Assembly: GCA_001650955.1 (NCBI GenBank)
Contig: LXYP01000022.1
Coordinates: 1-64,000 of the forward strand
Direction of reading: 5' to 3'
Length of the DNA: 64,000 bases
From: Sphingomonadales bacterium EhC05
GTDB taxonomy: Bacteria > Pseudomonadota > Alphaproteobacteria > Sphingomonadales > Sphingomonadaceae
Of the stretch, positions 45,136 to 53,549 are shown piece after piece (positions within the stretch are counted from its first letter, which is position 1; each line of letters opens with the position of its first letter). The position numbers and the translations under genes were made by a program. The notes under the pieces are model-generated. The model did no database searches. It was not told the DNA's origin and was given only the letters and a program-made list of their open reading frames with translations.

Positions 45136-45995
45136 ATGATATTATTCAAGCACGCTTGGCAACTTACAAACCCTCCAACAACATCGAAGAGGAGAATGCC
45201 ACCAAAGAAATTGTTCAGGAAATCGCTCTCTATGCACTTTGGAGGGCCAAGTTTTTTGATGTCGCGGTATTTCAGGGCGGAACAAGCCTTCGTATCCTCC
45301 ACAAGCTACCGCGCTTTTCAGAAGATCTGGATTTCATGCTGGTTGAACCAGATCCCAATTTTGATTGGTCGCCTTATCTGAAAATCCTGACGGCCACATT
45401 TGAAGAATATGGTTTGAAGCCGGAGACCGTCTCCAAAGAGCAAATGGATCGGCGCATTCGCCAGGCTGTCATCAAGGACAATTCCATTGCCAATCAGCTT
45501 GATCTGACATTTCCCAACAATGATCCGCGCCGCAAACTCAAAATCAAGCTGGAGATTGATGTCGAGCCGCCCGCACATTCGAATGATGCATATACATTTC
45601 TGGATTTCCCGGTCGATTATGAAGTGCGTCATCAGGATATGGCATCCAACTTTGCACTCAAGATCCATGCGCTCTTGTGCCGGGAATATCTGAAGGGCCG
45701 GGACTGGTTCGACTTTTCCTGGTATGTCGCGCAAGGCGCATTCCCGAACCTGTCGCATTTGGAGGCTGCGCTTCGCCAATTTGGCCCTTGGTCAAAAGAC
45801 GATGATCTCAAGATTGGTCTAGCATGGCTTGAAGCGGCTATGACCGAGAAGATCAGATCTATAAATTGGGACGACGCCAAGGACGATGTCAGGCGTTTCC
45901 TGCGTCCAGCGGAGGAGGAATCATTGACTCTTTGGGGCGAGAAATTCTTCATTTCGAAGCTAACCAAACTTATTGCCAACGCATCGGAAGCTTAA
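45132..45995 (+). CDS. AbiEii-type nucleotidyltransferase toxin
   Basis: The 287-residue product carries the AbiEii core FQGGTSLRILHKLPRFSEDLDFML, seen as GGTSL (about residue 39) and DLDF (about 55), plus KIHALLCREYLKGRDWFD. Family members transfer nucleotides to tRNA or other targets and cause growth arrest during phage attack. It is paired with the antitoxin upstream and probably stabilises the island or blocks phage. Confidence 0.9.
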   Translation: MNDIIQARLATYKPSNNIEEENATKEIVQEIALYALWRAKFFDVAVFQGGTSLRILHKLPRFSEDLDFMLVEPDPNFDWSPYLKILTATFEEYGLKPETVSKEQMDRRIRQAVIKDNSIANQLDLTFPNNDPRRKLKIKLEIDVEPPAHSNDAYTFLDFPVDYEVRHQDMASNFALKIHALLCREYLKGRDWFDFSWYVAQGAFPNLSHLEAALRQFGPWSKDDDLKIGLAWLEAAMTEKIRSINWDDAKDDVRRFLRPAEEESLTLWGEKFFISKLTKLIANASEA

Positions 45996-46347
45996 GTACG
46001 CACAAAAACGGATGCGGTGCTGGATTTATCCATCAGGCCAAAAGGGCCTGATGGTTCGAGTCCCGATTTCCTATCAATGACGAATGACGGTATATTTGTC
46101 GGTATATAATCGCCCAAAAAGAGGTGTTTATCTCGATATTACAATGCACTAGTTACAAGTCACGGTCCCTCTTCTGGCACCAGCAATATGTTTCTCATTA
46201 TCTCTTGATGACTAGATTTCGTACAGTTACTAATGCTGTTCTGTCCCTCGCTAGTTCAGTGCGTCTCTACTAATGCCCCCGTAATCCGGTTCTTTTGAGG
46301 GCATCATTGAGGCTATAGGCCTTTTAGAAAAATGGAGACGCCCCCAG
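45996..46347. other. Gap holding the third attachment-site copy
   Basis: There is no gene. CCTCTTCTGGCACCA at 46168-46182 repeats the tRNA-Leu end. The stretch GGTTCGAGTCCCGATTTCC near 46052 also looks like a tRNA T-arm scrap. The sequence just before the integrase stub resembles that before the intact integrase (CGCCCCCAGATG against GGCCCCCAGATG). Confidence 0.5.
46168..46182 (+). repeat. Third attachment-site copy
   Basis: These 15 bases are identical to the end of the 44281-44299 copy. They lie 166 bases before an integrase start, almost the same spacing as the tRNA end and the intact integrase (167). So this copy closes the AbiE segment and opens a third, truncated element. Confidence 0.75.
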
Positions 46348-46605
46348 ATGTTATTGAAAGACACTGCAATCCGGGCTCCTAAGCCAAAAGCTAAGTCCTT
46401 CAAAAGGGCCGATGAAAAGAGGCTGTATATTGAGATCTTTCCGATTGGCACAAAGCTCTGGAGGTTCAAGTTTCGCTTTGGAGGGAAAGAGAAACGGATG
46501 GCGTTTGCGGCTTATCCAGAGATCAGCCTTGCGAAAACTAGAAGCAAGCGGGATGATACTGCGACAGTCCGCTGGTCAGTACTAAACTTACTGCCTCTTG
46601 CTTAA
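46348..46605 (+). pseudogene. Integrase N-terminal stub
   Basis: The first 72 or so residues (DTAIRAPKPKAK, KLWRFKFRFGGKEKR, AYPEISLAKTRSKRDD) match the DUF4102 arm-binding domain of the integrase at 33044. The frame then diverges near 46560 and ends at 46605, so core and catalytic domains are missing. It is the relic of another island once inserted in the same tRNA-Leu gene. Confidence 0.85.
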
Positions 46606-46934
46606 AACCTTCTGTACACTTCTTCATCTCTTCGATCTCCTTGTATGAGTGATATACTCTCAAGTGACCGGCGCTAAACCGTTGCAAGTCCGGTCAGGAA
46701 CTGCTCTTTTTGGGCCGCCATCAAATAACCTGCTAACATTTTTCAATTACTTCGATAGTTATCTTTCACCAATTTTCAAAAATGTATAAAATCAAGACAC
46801 AATTACAAACGGCAAACAGATACAGCGCCAACAGCCCACAGACTTGCGCGCGAGTCATTTGACGTCGCGAACGCTGCCTAAAGCAAATCTATTGAAAGGG
46901 AACCGCAGCCCCCAAGGCTGTGGCGCCTGATCAC
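46606..46934. other. Island edge, no gene seen
   Basis: This AT-rich stretch lies between the integrase stub and the ETF-QO gene. There is an imperfect hairpin (TGACCGGCGC/GTCCGGTCA, about 46665-46700), but no gene, terminator or fourth attachment copy could be recognised. Confidence 0.4.
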
Positions 46935-48599
46935 CTACATATTCGGATAATTGGGACCGCCGCCGCCTTCCGGAACCACCCAGGTGATATTCTGGAACGG
47001 ATCTTTGATGTCACAGGTCTTGCAGTGGACGCAATTTTGCGCGTTGATCTGAAATTTCGGATTCCCTGCTTCATCCTCAATATATTCATAGACTCCCGCC
47101 GGGCAGAAATGCTGCGAGGGACCGTCATAGATCGGCAGCTCCTGTTCGACCGGAATAGACGGGTCTGTGAGTTGTAGATGAACCGGCTGGTCTTCTTCAT
47201 GATTGGTGTTCGACAAAAAGACTGACGACGGCAAATCAAAGCTGATCTTGCCATCGGGCTTGGGATATTCAATCGGGTGATAATGTTGCGTCCGCCTCAA
47301 GGACTGATAGTCAGGATGGTGCTTCATGGTGAATGGTACGGGAATCCGGAAATATTCCATCCACATCATCATGCCGGCAAAAATGCTGCCCAGGAAATCA
47401 CCAAATTTTTCGACCGCTGGCAGGACATTTCTGACCTGACGCAATTCCTTGTAAACCCAGCTATCCTCATAGGCGGCCTGATATTCATTCAAAACATCAG
47501 CTTCGCGGCCCGCTTTCAGCGCCGCAGCAGCCGCTTCAGCCGCCATCATGCCGGTCTTCATCGCCGTATGGGTTCCCTTGATCCGCGGAACATTCACAAA
47601 ACCGGCGGAACAGCCGATCAATGCGCCGCCGGGGAAAGCGAGATTGGGAACCGACTGCCAGCCGCCATCATTAATCGCGCGGGCGCCATAAGCGACACGT
47701 TTCCCGCCTTCGAGAAGCGTGCTAATTTCCGGATGATGTTTCCAGCGCTGCATTTCCTTGAACGGTGACAAAGACGGATTGTCGTAATTCAGCCAGGTAA
47801 CGAAGCCCAGCGCAATCTGGTTATTTTCCTGATGATAGAGAAAACCGCCGCCGTTGCTGCCCTCGGCCAGCGGCCAGCCCTGGGTGTGCAGAACCGTACC
47901 CAAAGCATGTTTCTTGGGATCGACATCCCAGATTTCCTTGATCCCCAGACCATATATCTGCGGTTGGGAATCAGCGTCGAGTGAGAAGGTTTTCTTGAGC
48001 TGCTTGGTCAGATGACCGCGCGCGCCTTCGGCAAACATGACATATTTGCCATGCAGTTCCAAACCTTCTTCATAGCTGTCTTTATGGGTGCCATCCCGCG
48101 CGATACCCATGGCACCGGTCGCGACGCCCTTGACCGAACCATCCTTCCGATAAAGGATCTCCGCTGCGGCAAATCCCGGGAAAATCTCAACGCCCAAATC
48201 CTCAGCGCGGCTGCCTAGCCAGCGTGTCAGATTGCCGAGGCTGCCAGTGTAGGTGCCCTTATTGTGGAGGAACGGCGGCAACATCAGATGCGGCAGCGCA
48301 AATTTGCGCTTCTTGGTCAAAACCCAGTGAAGATTCTTGGTGACCTTGCCTGGAATCAGAGGGCAATCGCTCTCTCTCCAGTCCGGATATAGCTCGTCCA
48401 GCGCCTTCGGATCGATAACCGCGCCGGACAGAATATGCGCCCCGATCTCGGATCCCTTTTCCAACACACAAACCGAGATATTCTCATCAATTTGTTTCAA
48501 CCGGATCGCCGCCGACAGACCGGCAGGGCCGCCCCCAACAATGACAATATCATATTCAACAGATTCACGGTTTGACATATGCGCAGTGACCACCTTCAT
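46935..48599 (-). CDS. Electron transfer flavoprotein-ubiquinone oxidoreductase
   Basis: The 554-residue product has an N-terminal FAD-binding motif (IVIVGGGPAGLSAAIRL) and a C-terminal [4Fe-4S] site (NCVHCKTCDIKDP). The family ending is also seen (WVVPEGGGGPNYPNM). It passes electrons from reduced ETF, as made in fatty-acid and amino-acid oxidation, to ubiquinone at the membrane. The start may instead be the ATG seven codons in (MSNRES). The gene is transcribed alone. Confidence 0.96.
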   Translation of the reverse strand: MKVVTAHMSNRESVEYDIVIVGGGPAGLSAAIRLKQIDENISVCVLEKGSEIGAHILSGAVIDPKALDELYPDWRESDCPLIPGKVTKNLHWVLTKKRKFALPHLMLPPFLHNKGTYTGSLGNLTRWLGSRAEDLGVEIFPGFAAAEILYRKDGSVKGVATGAMGIARDGTHKDSYEEGLELHGKYVMFAEGARGHLTKQLKKTFSLDADSQPQIYGLGIKEIWDVDPKKHALGTVLHTQGWPLAEGSNGGGFLYHQENNQIALGFVTWLNYDNPSLSPFKEMQRWKHHPEISTLLEGGKRVAYGARAINDGGWQSVPNLAFPGGALIGCSAGFVNVPRIKGTHTAMKTGMMAAEAAAAALKAGREADVLNEYQAAYEDSWVYKELRQVRNVLPAVEKFGDFLGSIFAGMMMWMEYFRIPVPFTMKHHPDYQSLRRTQHYHPIEYPKPDGKISFDLPSSVFLSNTNHEEDQPVHLQLTDPSIPVEQELPIYDGPSQHFCPAGVYEYIEDEAGNPKFQINAQNCVHCKTCDIKDPFQNITWVVPEGGGGPNYPNM

Positions 48600-49201
48600 T
48601 TGATAGACCGTTGTAAATTCGGGGCCGTACCATTCCCCGTAACGCTCTGTTCACAGTTCATTCTTGCCCCGGCTTTGCCTGCATATATGGGGTAGCGTCA
48701 AGAATAAAGCTGTCACTTGTGATCGTCCGACTGCCCGGCAACGGTGGTTATCAGCTATTCGCTGGAGCCTGCTGCGCATGCTTCCGCTACGGCGTGCTGG
48801 TACGCAGCCGCTCGCCCCCGACCGATTGCAGACCGGTGTCGCGAGGCTGGAAAATTCTGCAAAATCTGTGAACGCCTGCGCCAATGCTTGAAACGGGGCT
48901 TTCCCAGGTAATCGCGGAGCGATAACCTCAGGGACTCCCTGCCGAAAGCCTCCGAACTGTTGTCGAGGCTGGTCGGCGTATCGATTTAAAAGCTCTCGGT
49001 GCCCAGACGATCCGATATCGGGACCCCAATCTGCCTCCACCCAGCCATTCGCGCGGTTCAACCTCGTGATATCCGCATTTTGACTGGCTTGGATCAACCT
49101 CACGCTCCCCGGTTGAAAACTGTTTTCGAACATCATAACGGAGGAGAGAATATAAGGGGAACCAGTGGATTGTTGGTTCTTCATGTACCCCTGAAGGGCA
49201 A
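48600..49201. other. Gap with probable gene remnants
   Basis: No intact gene is convincing. On the plus strand a frame at 48664-48891 (HIWGSVKNKAVTC, RQRWLSAIRWSLLR) and another from about 48884 to 49070 (APMLETGLSQVIAER, a TAA, then LRTVVEAGRRIDLKALG) read like protein but are broken by a stop and a frame change. A decayed gene is the best reading. No family is recognised. Confidence 0.3.
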
Positions 49202-49287
49202 TGGTGGACAGGATAGGATTCGAACCTATGTACGCTTACGCGGGCAGATTTACAGTCTGCTGCCTTTAACCACTCGGCCACCTGTCC
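49202..49287 (-). tRNA. tRNA-Tyr(GTA)
   Basis: On the minus strand: acceptor GGACAGG/CCTGTCC, anticodon loop CTGTAAA (GTA), a long variable arm typical of tRNA-Tyr, T arm ATAGGTTCGAATCCTAT, and an encoded ACCA. Confidence 0.97.
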
Positions 49288-49425
49288 ATCTGGGTACCCA
49301 AGGCCGCCTTTGGCGACAAGAGCGGCTCAATGACGAAAGCTTCGCAAACTGTCAATGCCTGCCCTTCCATAAATCAGAGAAAAAAAGAAGCTGCCTCACA
49401 GGCGCTTACCAGCTAGGGGGTAAAT

Positions 49426-50172
49426 ATGGCTCGTAAAAACAGATCGATTAAGAAAACCGGCAGTGGTCTCAAATTCTGGGGCCGCCATGCGGTGGAAGCA
49501 GCACTGGACAATCCCCAGCGCCTGATCAAAAAAATTTCCGGGACCCGCGAGGCTCTGGAGTCGCTGGATATCCCGGCAGAAATCTCGGTGGTGTTCAGCG
49601 ATGTCGCTGATCTCGGCCGCACAATTCCGCGCGATGCACCCCATCAAGGGCTGGTCGCAGACGTCGACCCCCTGCCTGATGTTTGGCTCGGTGATATATT
49701 GGATCAACAATCGAGTCGGCCTTTGCTACTGCTTGATCAAGTGACCGATCCGCATAATGTCGGCGCGATCCTGCGCTCTGCGGCGGCCTTTGATGCCGCA
49801 GCGATTATAACCCAAGACCGGCATGCACCTCCAGAATCGGGTGTATTGGCGAAATCCGCTTCGGGTGCGCTGGAAATTGTACCTTGGGTGCGCGTCGTCA
49901 ACCTGTCACGCGCGCTCGACGAAATCGCCGATGCGGGCTACTGGCGGATCGGGCTGGACGGAGAAGCAATGGACACGCTGGAAGAAGCCATGGGGTCTAG
50001 CAAACTGGCCTTGGTGATGGGCGCGGAAGGTGAAGGATTACGCCAGAATGTCGCAGCCCATTGCGATACACTCGTACGCCTGCCGATGAGCCCGCGGATG
50101 GAAAGCCTCAATGTTTCCAACGCGGCCGCGATTGCTTTATATGCCGAATATACAAGAACAAAAGGGGATTAG
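49426..50172 (+). CDS. rlmB: 23S rRNA (guanosine-2'-O-)-methyltransferase RlmB-like
   Basis: The 248-residue product has an N-terminal substrate-binding domain (WGRHAVEAALDNPQR) and a SPOUT/TrmH domain with the three family motifs: LLDQVTDPHNVGAILRSA, LVMGAEGEGLR and LPMSPRMESLNVSNAAAIAL. It methylates a ribose in the 23S peptidyl-transferase region. GGGGG precedes the start. A GTG-started lipoprotein gene follows two bases after its stop. Confidence 0.93.
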   Translation: MARKNRSIKKTGSGLKFWGRHAVEAALDNPQRLIKKISGTREALESLDIPAEISVVFSDVADLGRTIPRDAPHQGLVADVDPLPDVWLGDILDQQSSRPLLLLDQVTDPHNVGAILRSAAAFDAAAIITQDRHAPPESGVLAKSASGALEIVPWVRVVNLSRALDEIADAGYWRIGLDGEAMDTLEEAMGSSKLALVMGAEGEGLRQNVAAHCDTLVRLPMSPRMESLNVSNAAAIALYAEYTRTKGD

Positions 50173-50174
50173 TC

Positions 50175-51113
50175 GTGGAAAAATATAGTAAGTGGGCCCT
50201 GGCCCTGATCGCGCCGTTGCTGCTCACAGGCTGCTTGCTCATCCCTGGAAAGTTTGAATCACAGTTGAGGTTGATGAACGACGGTACCTATAATTTCGCC
50301 TATGTCGGGCAGATGCAGCTGTCCGAGGGTGATGGGCCACAATCCTCCCCCGGCATGGATCAAAGGCCGTACGATCCCAGTCAGGCCTTGTGTTTTAACC
50401 AGATCAATAAAGCCAGCGGCAAGGTAACGCCTTACCCACTAGATCTCTATAGCAGTCCGGTGAACGGCGATAGTGACCCCGATTCCTATGAGGAACGGGA
50501 GTGCAGTGCCGACGATCACGCCAAATTGGAACAAATGCATGACGACGAGATGGCGCTCGTTGCGGAGGAAATGCACGGAAGCAAGAAGGCTGAAGAAGAC
50601 AAGAGAAATACAGCGATGAGTTCGATCTTTGGCGGCGCGGTACCTGGCGATGACGAAGGTTTGAAAAAATTTGCAGAGAAGCTCGCCAAATATGATGGCT
50701 GGAACAAGGTCGAGTATATGGGCGATAATCTGTTCGAAGTTGAATATGCCGTCACCGGTAATTTCGATCAGATGTTTGCTTTTCCGACGATACCTGGCGC
50801 GACGATGCAATTTCCCTTTGTTCAGATCATCCGACGCAGCGGCGGCGAACTAGAAGTGTCGACACCAGCCATGGGCGGCCCGGGAGGATTGGCTGGCGCA
50901 ATGGGTCCAATGCCAATGGGCGGCAATCCGGATGATTCGAAGACACAGCCGATTGACGGGATTTTCACCATTTTAACCGACGGCCAAGTGTTGACCAACA
51001 ACACAGAAGACGGCCTGACAGTGACCGGTTCCACGAAGAACATGCGCTGGCAGGTTGATGGCACCAGCGGCCCGGACGGCAGCCCGCGCGCGATCATCAA
51101 ATTGGCTAACTAG
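50175..51113 (+). CDS. Lipoprotein of unknown function
   Basis: The start is the GTG at 50175, with GGGG about seven bases upstream and a lipoprotein signal following (ALIAPLLLTGC, lipidated Cys at residue 17). A longer frame lies inside rlmB. The 312-residue product is acidic, with a Glu/Lys-rich helix (about 110-150) and a Gly/Met/Pro-rich stretch (PMPMGGNPDD). No known domain is recognised. It is probably cotranscribed with rlmB and ends before a strong terminator. Confidence 0.75.
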   Translation: MEKYSKWALALIAPLLLTGCLLIPGKFESQLRLMNDGTYNFAYVGQMQLSEGDGPQSSPGMDQRPYDPSQALCFNQINKASGKVTPYPLDLYSSPVNGDSDPDSYEERECSADDHAKLEQMHDDEMALVAEEMHGSKKAEEDKRNTAMSSIFGGAVPGDDEGLKKFAEKLAKYDGWNKVEYMGDNLFEVEYAVTGNFDQMFAFPTIPGATMQFPFVQIIRRSGGELEVSTPAMGGPGGLAGAMGPMPMGGNPDDSKTQPIDGIFTILTDGQVLTNNTEDGLTVTGSTKNMRWQVDGTSGPDGSPRAIIKLAN

Positions 51114-51149
51114 GCTCAGGAACAGACCTAGGACCAGAAACAGACAAAA

Positions 51150-51184
51150 AAATGGGGGCTGCCTAAAAGCGCCCCCATTTGTTT
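51150..51184. terminator. Bidirectional terminator
   Basis: AAATGGGGGC and GCGCCCCCATTT pair around TGCCTAAAA. T-rich and A-rich flanks on both sides let it serve the plus-strand lipoprotein gene and the minus-strand ferredoxin gene. Confidence 0.85.
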
Positions 51185-51198
51185 ACCCGTCGGAAAGC

Positions 51199-51516
51199 TT
51201 AGTCTTCTGCGGCGACCCGAACTTTCAATCCATCCAGGTCGTCATTCAATTCAATCTGGCAGCTAAGGCGCGAGAACTCATCCCGATGATCGCTGCTTTC
51301 CAGCAGATCATCTTCGTCTTCGCTCATTTCCGGAAGCTTGGCTTTCCAGTCTGCATCGATATGCACATGGCAGGTCGCGCAAGAGCAGCAACCGCCGCAC
51401 AGAGCCAAGAGTTCGTCAAAGCCATTGTCACGGATGGCTTCCATCACGCTAATTCCGCTATCCACGGAAACCCCTTTTTCTTCACCGTCGCGGCCAGTTA
51501 CATGAATTGTTGGCAT
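51199..51516 (-). CDS. Adrenodoxin-type 2Fe-2S ferredoxin
   Basis: The start at 51516 (MPTIHVTGRDG) has AAGGGG upstream; a longer frame to 51555 lacks a site. The 105-residue product has the cluster ligands in CGGCCSCATCH and a later Cys (LSCQIEL), as in adrenodoxin- and Isc-type ferredoxins. It is probably an electron donor to a cytochrome P450 or for Fe-S assembly; no partner gene is adjacent. Confidence 0.92.
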   Translation of the reverse strand: MPTIHVTGRDGEEKGVSVDSGISVMEAIRDNGFDELLALCGGCCSCATCHVHIDADWKAKLPEMSEDEDDLLESSDHRDEFSRLSCQIELNDDLDGLKVRVAAED

Positions 51517-51609
51517 AGATACCCCTTGCGCTGCTGTTAATTCGAAATCCCGCACGCTATGTCTGTCTGATCACAAAATATCAAGACCCGAAAAGAGTGG
51601 AGGTCGACC

Positions 51610-52227
51610 ATGGGCCTATCAAAAGAGACGATCGAGGCAGGCGTCGACGCTATTGCCGCATTAGAGCCCAAATTGGCACAGGCAGTGGCGGCTTCAGGCT
51701 ATCCCGAACCGCGTATCCGGCCAGAAGGCTATGAAACATTGCTGCGGACAATTGTCGGGCAGCAAGTTAGCGTGGCGTCAGCGGCGGCGGTCTGGAACAA
51801 GCTGGAAGCAAGACTGGGTCCAGGCTGTCCCGCCGAATTAGTGATCGCAGCCGATTTTGACGAGCTACGCGCCTGCGGTCTGTCGCGGCAAAAGCAAGGC
51901 TACGCCCGCAGCCTGGCCGAACTTATCATCTCGGGCGGGCTTGACCTGAACAACTTGCCCACAGCAGATGAGGAAGCGATAGCGCTGTTAACCCAGGTCA
52001 AGGGCATCGGCCGCTGGTCCGCGGAAATCTACTTGCTCTTCGCTCAAGGTCGTCCGGATATCTGGCCCGCAGGCGACCTCGCAATCCAGGTGGGGGTTGG
52101 CAATTTTCTGGGTCTACCCGAAAGACCTTCAGAAAAGGACATTCGCAAAATCGCCGAAAAATGGTCTCCGCATCGCGGCGCCGTCGCGATCTTCACCTGG
52201 CATCATTATCATGTGATGGTGATGTAG
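51610..52227 (+). CDS. DNA-3-methyladenine glycosylase, AlkA-type
   Basis: The 205-residue product is a helix-hairpin-helix/GPD DNA glycosylase: TIVGQQVSVASA, then LLTQVKGIGRWSAEIYLLF with the catalytic Asp downstream (PAGDLAIQVG). It removes alkylated purines to start base-excision repair. It lacks the N-terminal domain of E. coli AlkA, as is common in this short subfamily. GGAGG precedes the start. Confidence 0.92.
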   Translation: MGLSKETIEAGVDAIAALEPKLAQAVAASGYPEPRIRPEGYETLLRTIVGQQVSVASAAAVWNKLEARLGPGCPAELVIAADFDELRACGLSRQKQGYARSLAELIISGGLDLNNLPTADEEAIALLTQVKGIGRWSAEIYLLFAQGRPDIWPAGDLAIQVGVGNFLGLPERPSEKDIRKIAEKWSPHRGAVAIFTWHHYHVMVM

Positions 52228-52230
52228 ACT

Positions 52231-53007
52231 TTAGAGGTCCAGCGGATGATTCCACCATGCAGAATCGGAAAACGCCCGCATATCGAGTTCGAAAGTCCAA
52301 GCGGAACGATGCTGGTGTGCAATATGGAAATAGGTGTCAGCGATAGCGGATGGCTCCATGATTTCATCCTTGCCACGAGCCTTGGTCTCGAGCAGCTTTT
52401 CAAAACGTTCTTTGCCGAGCAATTTGCCCAACGTATCTGGCGCATTGACCGCGCTGTCGATCAAGATATGCGCGACATGGATATTCTGCGGTGCAAATTC
52501 GGCGTTGAGTGTTTGGCACAACATCCGCCGTCCGCCCATCGCTGCAGCGTGGCTATGCTGTCCGGCGTTGCCGCGCATAGCAGATGTTGCAGAGGTCACC
52601 AGCAAGGTTCCCCCGCCGCGTTCCACCATCACCGGGAACAGCTTCTGGGCCACACGGAAGACGCCAAGATTGCCGATCCGCCAGCCGAGCTCAAATGTCT
52701 TCAAAGATGTGTCAGCAAGTGCCCGGTTTCCAATCTGGGCACCAAGATTATACACCACCGTTTGAATCGGGCCGATGTCCGCTTCGATGTGATCGATCAG
52801 ATTCTCGATCGCGTCGTCCGCTGCCGCATTCAGGATATGACCGGAGGCAGACCCTCCTGCTTGTTCGATCTCGGCCACCATCCGGTCAAGTCCATCCTGA
52901 TCACTTCGGCGACATAAGGCGACATGATAGCCGTCCTGCGCAAAACGTTTACCGACATGGCCGCCGATACCAGCACCCGCTCCAATGATCATGCATATTT
53001 TGGTCAT
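52231..53007 (-). CDS. Short-chain dehydrogenase-like protein lacking the catalytic pair
   Basis: The 258-residue product has the Rossmann start GAGAGIGGHVGKRFA and the NLGAQ motif. At the usual YxxxK position it reads SHAAAMGGRRML, so neither Tyr nor Lys is in place. It may be a non-catalytic relative or use different residues. It lies 17 bases after a secreted-protein gene and seems to end the osmoprotectant transporter operon. Confidence 0.8.
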   Translation of the reverse strand: MTKICMIIGAGAGIGGHVGKRFAQDGYHVALCRRSDQDGLDRMVAEIEQAGGSASGHILNAAADDAIENLIDHIEADIGPIQTVVYNLGAQIGNRALADTSLKTFELGWRIGNLGVFRVAQKLFPVMVERGGGTLLVTSATSAMRGNAGQHSHAAAMGGRRMLCQTLNAEFAPQNIHVAHILIDSAVNAPDTLGKLLGKERFEKLLETKARGKDEIMEPSAIADTYFHIAHQHRSAWTFELDMRAFSDSAWWNHPLDL

Positions 53008-53024
53008 AATGAGCCCTTCATTGA

Positions 53025-53549
53025 CTATTTGAGAAATGGATTGAGCTTCATGACTTCTTCCATGAAGGAGCGCGGCTTTTTCCAGTTGGCGGTTTTCAAA
53101 TTGGTCTTGAGGTCGAGCGCCTTGATCACGTCATTGATGAAATGCACGCAATTGCGCTTGTTGAGACTATAGCTTTTCTGAGGGATTTCCCGCCACTTTT
53201 TTACAACCAGCAGCAGTTCACGATATTTTTTGTCATCGAGCGTGACGGTGAAATGCGGATTGCTGCTCGCAATATATTCCGCCGAGGGCGCTTTCACATG
53301 GCCTTTGACCGAACCGAATAATATCCCCGGCGAAACATTGATTGCTGTGAAACCAAAACCGGTATCGACCTTTTGCCCGTCGGCCGTCTCACCTTTTGCG
53401 ATGAAGAAAGCATGCGGAAAATTCTTGCCGAAATCATGGGAGTAGAAAGTCACCGACACTTCCGCTTGCGCCGGGCTAGCCAAGGCGGAAATACTCAAGA
53501 GCAGACTCAAGCCAAACAGTTTGAGCAATTTTACGATGTTAAAGTTCAC
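53025..53549 (-). CDS. Secreted protein, possible permuted papain-like fold
   Basis: The 174-residue product begins at a GTG overlapping the transporter stop (GTGA), so it is translationally coupled to it. A signal peptide ends near SPAQA (residue 29). An early His (PHAFFIAKGE) and a late Asn-Cys (NKRNCVHFINDV) suggest the His-then-Cys order of permuted NlpC/P60-like enzymes. That is only a guess from pattern. No database family is recognised by eye. Confidence 0.65.
   Translation of the reverse strand: MNFNIVKLLKLFGLSLLLSISALASPAQAEVSVTFYSHDFGKNFPHAFFIAKGETADGQKVDTGFGFTAINVSPGILFGSVKGHVKAPSAEYIASSNPHFTVTLDDKKYRELLLVVKKWREIPQKSYSLNKRNCVHFINDVIKALDLKTNLKTANWKKPRSFMEEVMKLNPFLK

Noticed and set aside
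48651-49184. Minus-strand frame of 177 codons upstream of tRNA-Tyr
   Set aside because: It has low protein character, no ribosome-binding site, and lies opposite better plus-strand coding remnants.
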